Positions 48,712 to 57,102 of a DNA stretch of 64,000 nucleotides are shown one piece after another (the stretch's first letter is position 1; each line of letters begins with the position of its first letter). The translations under genes and the position numbers were made by a program. This DNA is from Amycolatopsis thailandensis (GTDB taxonomy: Bacteria > Actinomycetota > Actinomycetes > Mycobacteriales > Pseudonocardiaceae). Where the stretch lies: the NCBI RefSeq assembly GCF_002234405.1, contig NZ_NMQT01000115.1:1-64000 (forward strand). Reading direction: 5' to 3'. The notes under the pieces are model-generated. The model saw nothing but the letters and a program-made list of their open reading frames with translations. It was not told the DNA's origin and made no database searches.

Positions 48712-51105
48712 GTGCGTTTCGATCTCCTCGGCCCCTTCAACGTCGTGCACGACGGACGTCCGGTCGTGCTGCGCGGGGCGACCCAGCGGGCCGTGCTCGC
48801 CTATCTCCTGTTGCGCCACAACGAGGTCATCGCCACCAGCACCCTCCTTCAGGCGATCTGGGCGGACGACATCCCCGCCACCGCGCGCAAGATGGTGCAG
48901 AACGCCGTTTCCGGGCTGCGCGCCACACTGGCCCAGCGCACCGGCGCCGCCGAGCAGGCGATGCTGCTCACCCACGCGCCCGGTTACCTGCTGCGCGTCG
49001 ACAGCGACCAGGTCGACGTCTCCCGCTTCCGGCGGCTCGCCACCGAAGGCCGGACAGCACAGGCGGGCGGCGACGTCGACCGGGCCGTCTCGGCCTACCG
49101 TGACGCGCTCGCGCTGTGGCGCGGCCCGGTGCTCGCCGACCTCACCGAGACCGGTGTCGTGTGGCCCGAACTGGTCGCGCTGGAGGACCAGCGGATCGCC
49201 ATCCACGAGGATCTCTTCGGGCTGGAGCTGGACCGGGGACACCACCACGAGGTGCTGACCGACCTGCGCGGGATGGCGGAGGCCAACCCGAACCGCGAGC
49301 GGCTCAACGCCCAGCTGATGACCGCGCTCTACCGCTGCGGCCGCCACGTCGACGCCCTCGAGGTCTACCGCGCGACGCGGGCCAGCCTCGCCGAGGGGCT
49401 CGGCCTGGAGCCGGGCAAGGAGCTGCGCGAACTGGAACGCGCGATCCTCCAGCACGACGAAGCCCTGCTCACCCGGCGCCCGGAACCGGCACCGCGCCCC
49501 GAACCCGTGCCGTCGGCCGAGCCCACCCCGATGGTCGAGCCGCTGCCCTTCGCTCCCGCCCCGGTGATCGCCCTGCCCCGCACCGAGCCCGTCGAGAGCG
49601 AGCGGAAGCCGGTCGTCGCGATCGGTGTCGCCCTCGCCGCCACTCCGGACGACGACCCCGAAGAGGCCGTCGAGGTGCAGGCGCGGCTGCGGACCGTCGT
49701 CGAAGAGGAGGCTCTCGCCGCGGGTGCGCACCTGCCCGGGGAATCGGGCCCGGTCGTGCTGGCCCTGTTCGGCCTCCCCCGCACCGATGACGACGACGCC
49801 GTCCACGCGACCCGGACCGCGCTGCGCATCCACGACCGGCTGGCCACGGCCGGCATCGCCACCCAGATCGGCGTCGACAGCGGAGACGTCCTCGTCGAGT
49901 TCACCTCCGCGGGCCCCGGTCAGGTGGCGGGCCCCGTGCTGGACCGCTGTGTCCGCTCGGCGCTGCGCGCGCCCGAAGGCCGGATCCGGGTTTCGGACGT
50001 GGTCCGCGAGGCCTCCGAACCCGCCGTGGTGCACGAGGCGTCGGAAGACTCACCTGGCTGGTGGCACGCGGTTTCCGCCCGCCAGCACCCGGTGGCGGAG
50101 CCCGCCGACCCCGGCGGCTTCGTCGGCCGCGAGCACGACCTCGATCTGCTGAGCCATCTTCTCGGTTTCGTCGAACGCGGCGGCCGCCCGCATCGGGTGA
50201 CGGTGCTCGGCGAGCCCGGGATCGGCAAGTCGCGGCTCCTCGCCGAGTTCGCCGAGACGCTGTCCGAGCAGCCCCGGATCCGGGTGCTGGACGCCGGGGC
50301 CGACGTCGCCGAAGCGTTCGCCGTCGTCCCGGGTCTGCTCCCCCAGACCGCCTCACGCCTGCGCGCCGAGGGCGGCGACTCGGCACTTCGGGCCGCCGCC
50401 GGCGAACTGACCGCCTTCGGGCCGCTGGTGGTGCTGGCCGACGATCTGCACCGCGCCGACCTCGACACCCGAGACGCCGTGGACCGGCTCGGGGAGGCTT
50501 GCTCGGGACTGCCGGTCCTGATCGTCGCGTCCGCCCGGCCCGGGTTGCTGGAAGCCGAACACGGCGAACGCTGCGGGACGACGGTCAGCCTCGCGCCGCT
50601 TTCCGACGACGCCGTCGGCAAACTGCTCGACAAGCTGTTGCCCGGCACCGCCCGGCTCATCCGCGGCAGGCAGGAACTGATCGGCAGGATCGGCGGCAAC
50701 CCGCGCTTCGCGCACGCGTACGCCCAGGGGGTGCATGGCAAGACCACCCCGTTTCCGGGATTGGGCCAGGCGATGACACCCCCGCTGGTCCGCCGGACCC
50801 TCGCCGCGCAGCTCGACAACCTGCCCGCCGCCGAGAAATCCCTTCTCAAGGCGGCCAGCCTCACCGGGGACGCGTTCACCGCCGAGGACGTCGCCGCGGT
50901 CTGCGGCCGGGACACCGCCGAAATCGAGGGAACACTTTCCCGGCTCGCGAGCCTCTCGGTGCTGCGCCGCGAGGACGACGACGCCGGCTACACGTTCCGC
51001 CGCTCGACCCTGCGGGAGCTGGTCTACCAGCGGATCCCGCGCGCGACCCGCACCGCGCTGCTCCGCCGTCCGACGGCCCCGCGCCGCGTCGAAGCCCTCG
51101 CCTGA
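48712..51105 (+). CDS. Large SARP regulator with cyclase-like and AAA ATPase domains
   Basis: 797 aa from GTG 48712 (VRFDLLGPFNVVHDGRPVVL is the standard SARP N-terminus; a GTG at 48670 is less likely). Domains in order: OmpR-type HTH (1-95), activation domain (about 100-245, ending GLGLEPGKELRELERAIL), a Pro/Glu-rich linker (about 255-300), a class III nucleotide-cyclase-like region (VVLALFGLPRTDDDDAVHAT, then ATQIGVDSGDVLVEF) probably without activity, and a P-loop ATPase (Walker A VLGEPGIGKSRLL, Walker B LVVLADDLHRAD). It is shorter than AfsR-class proteins that carry TPR repeats. Predicted activator of the neighbouring PKS cluster. A strong terminator follows. Confidence 0.88.
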   Translation: MRFDLLGPFNVVHDGRPVVLRGATQRAVLAYLLLRHNEVIATSTLLQAIWADDIPATARKMVQNAVSGLRATLAQRTGAAEQAMLLTHAPGYLLRVDSDQVDVSRFRRLATEGRTAQAGGDVDRAVSAYRDALALWRGPVLADLTETGVVWPELVALEDQRIAIHEDLFGLELDRGHHHEVLTDLRGMAEANPNRERLNAQLMTALYRCGRHVDALEVYRATRASLAEGLGLEPGKELRELERAILQHDEALLTRRPEPAPRPEPVPSAEPTPMVEPLPFAPAPVIALPRTEPVESERKPVVAIGVALAATPDDDPEEAVEVQARLRTVVEEEALAAGAHLPGESGPVVLALFGLPRTDDDDAVHATRTALRIHDRLATAGIATQIGVDSGDVLVEFTSAGPGQVAGPVLDRCVRSALRAPEGRIRVSDVVREASEPAVVHEASEDSPGWWHAVSARQHPVAEPADPGGFVGREHDLDLLSHLLGFVERGGRPHRVTVLGEPGIGKSRLLAEFAETLSEQPRIRVLDAGADVAEAFAVVPGLLPQTASRLRAEGGDSALRAAAGELTAFGPLVVLADDLHRADLDTRDAVDRLGEACSGLPVLIVASARPGLLEAEHGERCGTTVSLAPLSDDAVGKLLDKLLPGTARLIRGRQELIGRIGGNPRFAHAYAQGVHGKTTPFPGLGQAMTPPLVRRTLAAQLDNLPAAEKSLLKAASLTGDAFTAEDVAAVCGRDTAEIEGTLSRLASLSVLRREDDDAGYTFRRSTLRELVYQRIPRATRTALLRRPTAPRRVEALA

Positions 51106-51128
51106 GGATCCCCGACCGGGCCCGAAGA

Positions 51129-51293
51129 CGTGACTCGCGTGCTCGAACCCGTGACTCGCGTGATTAAGGCCGGAACTCGCGTGCTTGAAGACGGAACTCG
51201 CGTGATCGGACGAGTTCCGGCTCCGGTCACGCGAGTCACGGCTCCAATCACGTGAGTCACGGGCTCAAGCACGCGAGTTCCGTGTCTGGTCAC
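51129..51293. repeat. Composite inverted repeat built from actcgcgtg words
   Basis: Four copies of actcgcgtg run on the left side (51132-51204), each with a short variable tail. Their complements (cgagttcc, cacgcgagtcac, cacgtgagtcac, cacgcgagttcc) run on the right side (51210-51281). The whole folds into one long imperfect stem of about 80 nt per arm or several alternative smaller ones. It lies in the convergent gap between the SARP-type gene and the PKS operon. Confidence 0.6.
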
Positions 51294-51298
51294 AACGG

Positions 51299-51332
51299 AA
51301 AGCCCCCGGTCGCCAAAGCGGCCGGGGGCTTT
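51299..51332. terminator. Bidirectional intrinsic terminator
   Basis: aaagcccccgg (51299-51309) and ccgggggcttt (51322-51332) form an 11-bp stem with A and T tracts on the two sides, the classical bidirectional Rho-independent form. It serves the SARP-type gene (plus) and the PKS operon (minus, ending at 51347). Confidence 0.85.
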
Positions 51333-51346
51333 CTCGTGACGGGGAG

Positions 51347-52051
51347 TCAGCCGGTAGGGCGCTGCATCACGTCCGAGGTGTACTTGACCGACGAGGGCTC
51401 GTGCCGCGAAGTGAACGGGCACTTCCAGTCCTCTTCGGTCATCCGCCCGGAGAAGTGGCGCGACGGCATCTGGTACTCGTAGGTGGTGAAACTCGGGTTG
51501 ACCGAGCCGTTGTTCGTCGTCTCGCGTTTGCGGATCGCGTCCTGCATCGAGAAGAACTTGTCCCCCAGCAACATGAACTGCATCAGCGAGTTGAACGCGA
51601 TCGCCGGCCGCGAGAACCGGCGGCTCGCCCGGGAAGAGCCGGGATGCATGCCGACGACGAAGAACGAGTGACCGGCCACGTGGAAGCCGAAGTTCGGTTC
51701 GTTCGGGTCCGAGGTGGCGCCCTCGTCGAGGCCGTAGGTGCGGCTGTCGATGTCGTGGATGAGCTGGAGATGGCGCCACAGCAGGCGTTCGTACTCCTCC
51801 TCGTCGAGAATCCCGCCGGGCTCCTCGAAAGTGGACACGAACGTGCGGAAACTCTTGTCCGACAACGTGGCCCGGATGCCGCGGGCATAGCCGAGCATGT
51901 CGCGGTAGTGGGCACGCGCCGACTCCGGATCCCCCAGCGCCGGGTAGTGGCCGTGGACGATCGAGCCCTTCTTCAACGCCGCGCGAGCGCCGAGGCAGCT
52001 GAACTCCGTGGTCTGGATGAACGCTTCGAGCTCCGCTTTCGGGTCGCTCAT
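51347..52051 (-). CDS. YqcI/YcgG-family protein (GntA-like heme-dependent N-oxygenase family)
   Basis: 234 aa. Family marks are EFSCLGARAALKKGSIVHGH at the N-terminus, FGFHVAGHSFFVVGMHPGSS and RRFSRPAIAFNSLMQFMLL. One member, GntA, N-hydroxylates a guanidine group in guanitoxin biosynthesis, and other members occur in natural product clusters; most are uncharacterised. Here it is the last gene of the minus-strand operon, overlapping the phosphopantetheinyl transferase by ATGA, so it probably tailors the polyketide or a nitrogen-containing building block. The heme ligand cannot be picked out with certainty. Confidence 0.75.
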   Translation of the reverse strand: MSDPKAELEAFIQTTEFSCLGARAALKKGSIVHGHYPALGDPESARAHYRDMLGYARGIRATLSDKSFRTFVSTFEEPGGILDEEEYERLLWRHLQLIHDIDSRTYGLDEGATSDPNEPNFGFHVAGHSFFVVGMHPGSSRASRRFSRPAIAFNSLMQFMLLGDKFFSMQDAIRKRETTNNGSVNPSFTTYEYQMPSRHFSGRMTEEDWKCPFTSRHEPSSVKYTSDVMQRPTG

Positions 52052-52806
52052 TTCACTCCGCCTTTCCGGTGCTCCCCGGCCGCACGCCGCCTGCCGGGAA
52101 GCCAGTCGAAGGCGCGCACGGTGACCGGGCGCGCCGGGACGGCCAGCGCGGCCGCGTGGCCGGCGCCGGCGTCCAGTTCCGTGATCGTCCACTCGGGACG
52201 GCCGTCGAAGACGACGTCGCCGCCGGTGAGGGTGAAGGAGGGGCCCGGCAACCCGGCGAGGCCGGTGCCGTCGACCTTGAGGTAGGCCTCCTTGCAGGTC
52301 CAGTACCGGAAGAAGGTCAACGGCTCGCGCACGGCGGCGGCCTCCTCCGGACGCAGCGTCCGCGCGGCCAGGCCGTCGTGGTCGACCTCCCGGACCTCTT
52401 CGACGTCGACGCCGACCCGGACCCCGGCGGTGACCGCGACCAGCGCGAGCGCGCCGGAGCGGGACAGGCTGAACTCGATCCCCGTCTCGCCCGCCAGTGC
52501 CGGACGGTCACCGTCGCGCGTGAACCGCAGCGCGGACGGCGCGGTGCCGGTGTAGGAGGCGAGGATGTCGCGCAGGGCGACGTGCGAGGCCAGGAACCGC
52601 GCTCGTTCCTCGTCCACCGTGATGGCGGCCGCCCGGCGCAGCTCGTCTTCCGACAGCGCGCCGAGCAGGCCGTAGACCTCGGCCGAGCCCGGGGCGAGCA
52701 CTCGCGCGAGGGGGATCCGCCACACGTGCGCGTCCCGGCCGGGACGGAGCCGTTCGCCCAGCGCGCCCGACGGCTGCTTCCACGCGGAGAACCACTGCGT
52801 CGTCAT
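52048..52806 (-). CDS. Sfp-type 4'-phosphopantetheinyl transferase
   Basis: 252 aa. VGVDVEEVREVDHDGLAART contains the Mg-binding Asp-x-Glu pair, and FFRYWTCKEAYLKVDGTGLA is the WxxKEA motif of the Sfp family. It transfers phosphopantetheine from CoA to the Ser of carrier proteins; likely targets here are the PKS ACP and the discrete ACP at 55746. Overlaps genes at both ends (ATGA each time), so it is expressed with the PKS. Confidence 0.9.
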   Translation of the reverse strand: MTTQWFSAWKQPSGALGERLRPGRDAHVWRIPLARVLAPGSAEVYGLLGALSEDELRRAAAITVDEERARFLASHVALRDILASYTGTAPSALRFTRDGDRPALAGETGIEFSLSRSGALALVAVTAGVRVGVDVEEVREVDHDGLAARTLRPEEAAAVREPLTFFRYWTCKEAYLKVDGTGLAGLPGPSFTLTGGDVVFDGRPEWTITELDAGAGHAAALAVPARPVTVRAFDWLPGRRRAAGEHRKGGVK

Positions 52807-53545
52807 CGGCCCAGTTTTCGGTGGATCACGCCGAGCAGCTCCGGCACGCGCTGTTCGAGGTAGAAATGCCCGCCAGGGTAGGTGACCATCGTCGAGTCGG
52901 CGGCGAGTTCGAGCCATGCCGCGAGTTCGTCCAGATCGGCCCGCGGGTCGTGGTCGCCGCCGAACACGGTCAGCGGCACCGGCAGCGGCTCCCCCGGCAC
53001 GTGCCGGTAGGTCTCGTTGACGGCCAGGTCGGCCCGCATCAGCGGCAGGAACATCGCCAGCAGTTCCCGTTCTCGCCGCAGGACGTCCGGCAGTCCGCCG
53101 AGCGCGTGCAGTTCGGCGGCGAGCCGCTCGTCCGGCAGGTCCCGCAACTGGAGCCGGGTGTCGGGCAGCTGCGGCGCCGCCCTGCCCGAGACGAACAGGT
53201 GTTTCGGCAGCGTGGCCCCGCGCTCGGCGAGCCTGCGGGTGAGCAGGTACGCGGTCAGGGCGCCGACGCTGTGCCCGAAGAACGCGAAGTCCCCGGTCAG
53301 CGCGTCGCCGAGACCGTCGATCACCGCCTCGACAAGGCTTTCGACGTCTTCGTGCGGCGTCTCGCGGCCGCGTTCTGCCCGGCCGGGCAGCTGAACCGGG
53401 AGGACGACCAGGTCGTCACCCGCCGCGAGGACCCACTCGCGATAGACCACCGCGCTCGCTCCGGCGTGCGGAAAACAGAACAGCCTGGTCGCGCCACCCG
53501 GCGGGATCCCGCCGGGCAGCCAGGGCCGCGCCGTGCTCGGTGCGG

Positions 53546-53549
<4 letters not shown>
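52803..53549 (-). CDS. Type II thioesterase
   Basis: 248 aa. RLFCFPHAGASAVVYREWVL, nucleophile motif FAFFGHSVGALTAYLL, Asp in VFGGDHDPRADLDELAAWLE and His in YPGGHFYLEQRVPEL complete an alpha/beta-hydrolase triad. It removes aberrant acyl groups from carrier proteins or releases product. No thioesterase domain is present in the PKS modules seen here, so release could also depend on it. Confidence 0.92.
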
Positions 53550-54591
<1,042 letters not shown>

Positions 54592-54595
<4 letters not shown>

Positions 54596-55731
54596 CCCGA
54601 CACCTCCCGGTACGCCTCGTCCGCGATGGTCAGCTCCTGGATCTGGGTGCTGCCCTCGATGATCTCCATGACTTTCGCGTCGCGATACAGCCGCGCCACC
54701 GGATAGTCCGGGCCGCAGCCGTTCGCGCCGTGGATCTGGACAGCGTCCGAAGCCGCCGTGGCCGCGGCGGTGGACGCGAAGTACTTGGCCACCCAGGTCG
54801 CCATGATCGTCGCCGGATCGCCCGCGTCCTTGAGCCGTCCCGCCTTCTCGCACAGCAGGCGCGCGGCCTCGCGCGCGGTGACCATTTCGCTGATCTTGGC
54901 GCGGATCTGCGGCAGATCCCGCAGCAGCCCGCCGCCCGCCGAACGCGCCGACGTGTAGGCGGCCGACGCGGCCAGCGCCGCCCGCACGATCCCTACCGAA
55001 CCGCACGCCACGCTGTAGCGCCCGAGGTCGAGCGCGCCGGTCATCACCGTGCCGGCGGCCCAGCCCGGCGGCCCGACCAGCGCGGACGGGTCGAGCCGGA
55101 CGTCGTCGAACTCGATGGTCGCCAGCATGCTCGCGGTGGTGCCGAGCATGTGCCGGACCGGGGTCACCCGGACTCCCGGGTGGTCGGCGGGTACCAGGAA
55201 CGCGCTCATCCCGGTGGCGGTGCCGGCGAACACCAGCAGCAGCCCGGCGACCTGGCCGCCGGTGATCCAGGTCTTGCGTCCCCGCAGGGTCCAGACGCCG
55301 TTCTCGGCGACCGCCACCGTGCCCGCGGCCGTCGAGTCACTGCCGCTGAAATCCGGTTCGGTCAAACAGAAAGCGCCCAGTGTCGCGCCTTCGGACAGGA
55401 CGGGAAGCCAGCGGTCGCGTTGCTCGTCGTCGCCCCAGCGCTGCACCGTCGCGGTCACCATGGTGTGCACGGTGAGCAGGCTCCGCAGCGACGAACAACC
55501 GCGGCCGACCTCCTCGTGCAGCCGCCCGAGGGTGACCATGTCCAGCCCGGCACCGCCCGCTTCGGTGGGGAGGAACGGGGCCCACAGTCCCAGCTCCCCC
55601 ACCCGCCGCAGCACGTCACCGGGGATGCGCTCGGCCCGGTCCCACGCGTCCGCGTGCGGGCCGACCTCCTCGTCGACGAAACGCCCGACCACCTCTACTT
55701 CAGGCGTTTCGGGCCGTGTCCTCGCCCTCAC
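54592..55731 (-). CDS. fkbI-like: FkbI-like acyl-ACP dehydrogenase
   Basis: 379 aa. ACAD fold: CLTEPDFSGSDSTAAGTVAV, WTLRGRKTWITGGQVAGLLL, AASDAVQIHGANGCGPDYPV and MEIIEGSTQIQELTIADEA. In the FK520/ansamitocin pathway FkbI-type enzymes oxidise the ACP-bound hydroxy acid on the way to hydroxymalonyl-ACP. GTG 55731 has gaggag 7 nt upstream; the open frame extends further but without support. 14 bp after the discrete ACP gene. Confidence 0.88.
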
Positions 55732-55745
55732 GTCTTTCTCCTCGT

Positions 55746-55997
55746 TCAGTGCGCGGCCGCGGCGGTGCGCCGCTCGACCAGCTCGGTCATCCGCGTGACG
55801 GTGCGGAAGTTGTCCAGCTTCAGCTCCTCGTTGGGGATCCGCGTGGCGAACGCCTTCTCGATGAACATGACCAGCTCCATCGCGAACAGCGAGTTCACGA
55901 AACCGAGGGCGAAGATGTCCTGTTCGTCGGTGAACGACAGGCTGGGGAACTTGGCCCCGATGAAGGCGCGGATCTCGCCGCGGACGTCCTGCGACAT
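55746..55997 (-). CDS. fkbJ-like: Discrete acyl carrier protein (FkbJ-like)
   Basis: 83 aa. The phosphopantetheine Ser lies in IFALGFVNSLFAMELVMFIE, where Asn precedes the Ser as in FkbJ-type ACPs (instead of the usual Asp). It carries the glyceryl-derived unit while it is converted to an oxygenated malonyl extender, then hands it to a PKS AT. A 259-bp gap with two hairpins separates it from the FkbK-like gene, so it may start its own transcript. Confidence 0.9.
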   Translation of the reverse strand: MSQDVRGEIRAFIGAKFPSLSFTDEQDIFALGFVNSLFAMELVMFIEKAFATRIPNEELKLDNFRTVTRMTELVERRTAAAAH

Positions 55998-56084
55998 GGT
56001 GGATGCCTCTCTCGTAAAAGGAAGATGGTCTTCTTGAGGGCTGAGGGCCCGCGGCGGAGCGGGTAGTGGTTGTCGCGAGAAGTG

Positions 56085-56137
56085 GTTGTGAAAGCCACTT
56101 TCGCAACCTTCAACGTTGTGAAAGTGGCTTTCACAAC
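56085..56137. terminator. 23-bp hairpin between FkbK-like and ACP genes (distal to FkbK-like gene)
   Basis: Arms 56085-56107 (gttgtgaaagccactttcgc and onward) and 56115-56137 pair at 22 of 23 positions with a 7-nt loop. It shares the word gaaagccactttc with the neighbouring hairpin at 56175, so the two are tandem copies of one repeat class. Confidence 0.6.
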
Positions 56138-56174
56138 ACCGCTTTGCGGCAGGCCCCGATCGACCAGGCGACTG

Positions 56175-56229
56175 TGTCGCGAAAGCCACTTTCGGGGCAT
56201 CAGACGTCGCGAAAGTGGCTTTCGCGACA
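56175..56229. terminator. 20-bp hairpin 28 bp after the FkbK-like stop
   Basis: Arms 56175-56194 (tgtcgcgaaagccactttcg) and 56210-56229 are perfect complements, 15-nt loop. It directly follows the FkbK-like gene on the minus strand, inside what otherwise looks like one biosynthetic operon. Confidence 0.6.
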
Positions 56230-56256
56230 TACCCGCCACCGGTCGTCGGCCGCGGG

Positions 56257-57102
56257 TCAGCCGCTGTAGTTGTAGAAACCCTTGCCGCTCTTGCGGCCGT
56301 GCAGCCCGGCCGCGGTCATCTGCTTGAGCAGCGGGCAGGGGCGGTACTTGCTGTCGTTGAACTCGTCGTAGAGCACCTCGACGCTGTACAGGATCGTGTC
56401 GACGCCGATCAGGTCGGCGGTCTCGAGCGGGCCCATCGGGTGCCCGAAGCAGCCGCGGAAGACCTCGTCGACCGTCTCCGCGTCCGCGACCCCTTCGTGG
56501 ACAAGGAAAGCGGCCTCGTTGACGGTGAGCATGAGCACGCGGTTGGAGACGAACCCGGAGGCGTCGTTGACCGGGATCGGCTTCTTCCCCATCGACAGCA
56601 GCAGTTCGCGCACGATGTCCTTCGTGGACTCGCTGGTGTGGTAGCCGGGGATGAACTCGCACGACGGCTTCATCGGCACGGGGTTCATGAAGTGGACACC
56701 CATCACCTTGTCCTGGCGCTGGGTGAGCGCGGCGACCTTGGTGATCGGGATGGCGGAGGTGTTGACGACGAACACGGTGTCGGCCTTGCAGGCCTCGTCG
56801 AGTTTCGGGTAGAGCCGGGACTTCAGGTCCCAGTTCTCGGTGATGTTCTCGATCACCACCTCGGCTTCGGCGAGGAGTTCGAGTTCGGTGCCGAAGGTGA
56901 TCCGGCCGAGGACGGCGGCCGCGTCGATCTCCGGGCCGCCGAGCATGCGGCTCATCCGGCATTCGAGTTCGATCCGGTCGCGGGCGTCGGCCAGCTTGCC
57001 GGGGTCGACGTCGATGAGCACGGCCTCGTGCCCGCTAGTGGCGAGATTCTGCGCGACCCCGGTGCCCATCACACCGGCGCCGACGACTCCGACGAGGGTC
57101 AT
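56257..57102 (-). CDS. fkbK-like: FkbK-like 3-hydroxyacyl-CoA/ACP dehydrogenase
   Basis: 281 aa. NAD-binding MTLVGVVGAGVMGTGVAQNL, catalytic region VMGVHFMNPVPMKPSCEFIP, and C-terminal GRKSGKGFYNYSG as in 3-hydroxybutyryl-CoA dehydrogenases. In this setting it oxidises the primary alcohol of the glyceryl-ACP unit. Its ATG overlaps the stop of the KS-AT gene. No FkbG-type O-methyltransferase lies within the visible set, so the extender may be hydroxymalonyl-ACP, unless the methylase is beyond the window. Confidence 0.9.
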   Translation of the reverse strand: MTLVGVVGAGVMGTGVAQNLATSGHEAVLIDVDPGKLADARDRIELECRMSRMLGGPEIDAAAVLGRITFGTELELLAEAEVVIENITENWDLKSRLYPKLDEACKADTVFVVNTSAIPITKVAALTQRQDKVMGVHFMNPVPMKPSCEFIPGYHTSESTKDIVRELLLSMGKKPIPVNDASGFVSNRVLMLTVNEAAFLVHEGVADAETVDEVFRGCFGHPMGPLETADLIGVDTILYSVEVLYDEFNDSKYRPCPLLKQMTAAGLHGRKSGKGFYNYSG

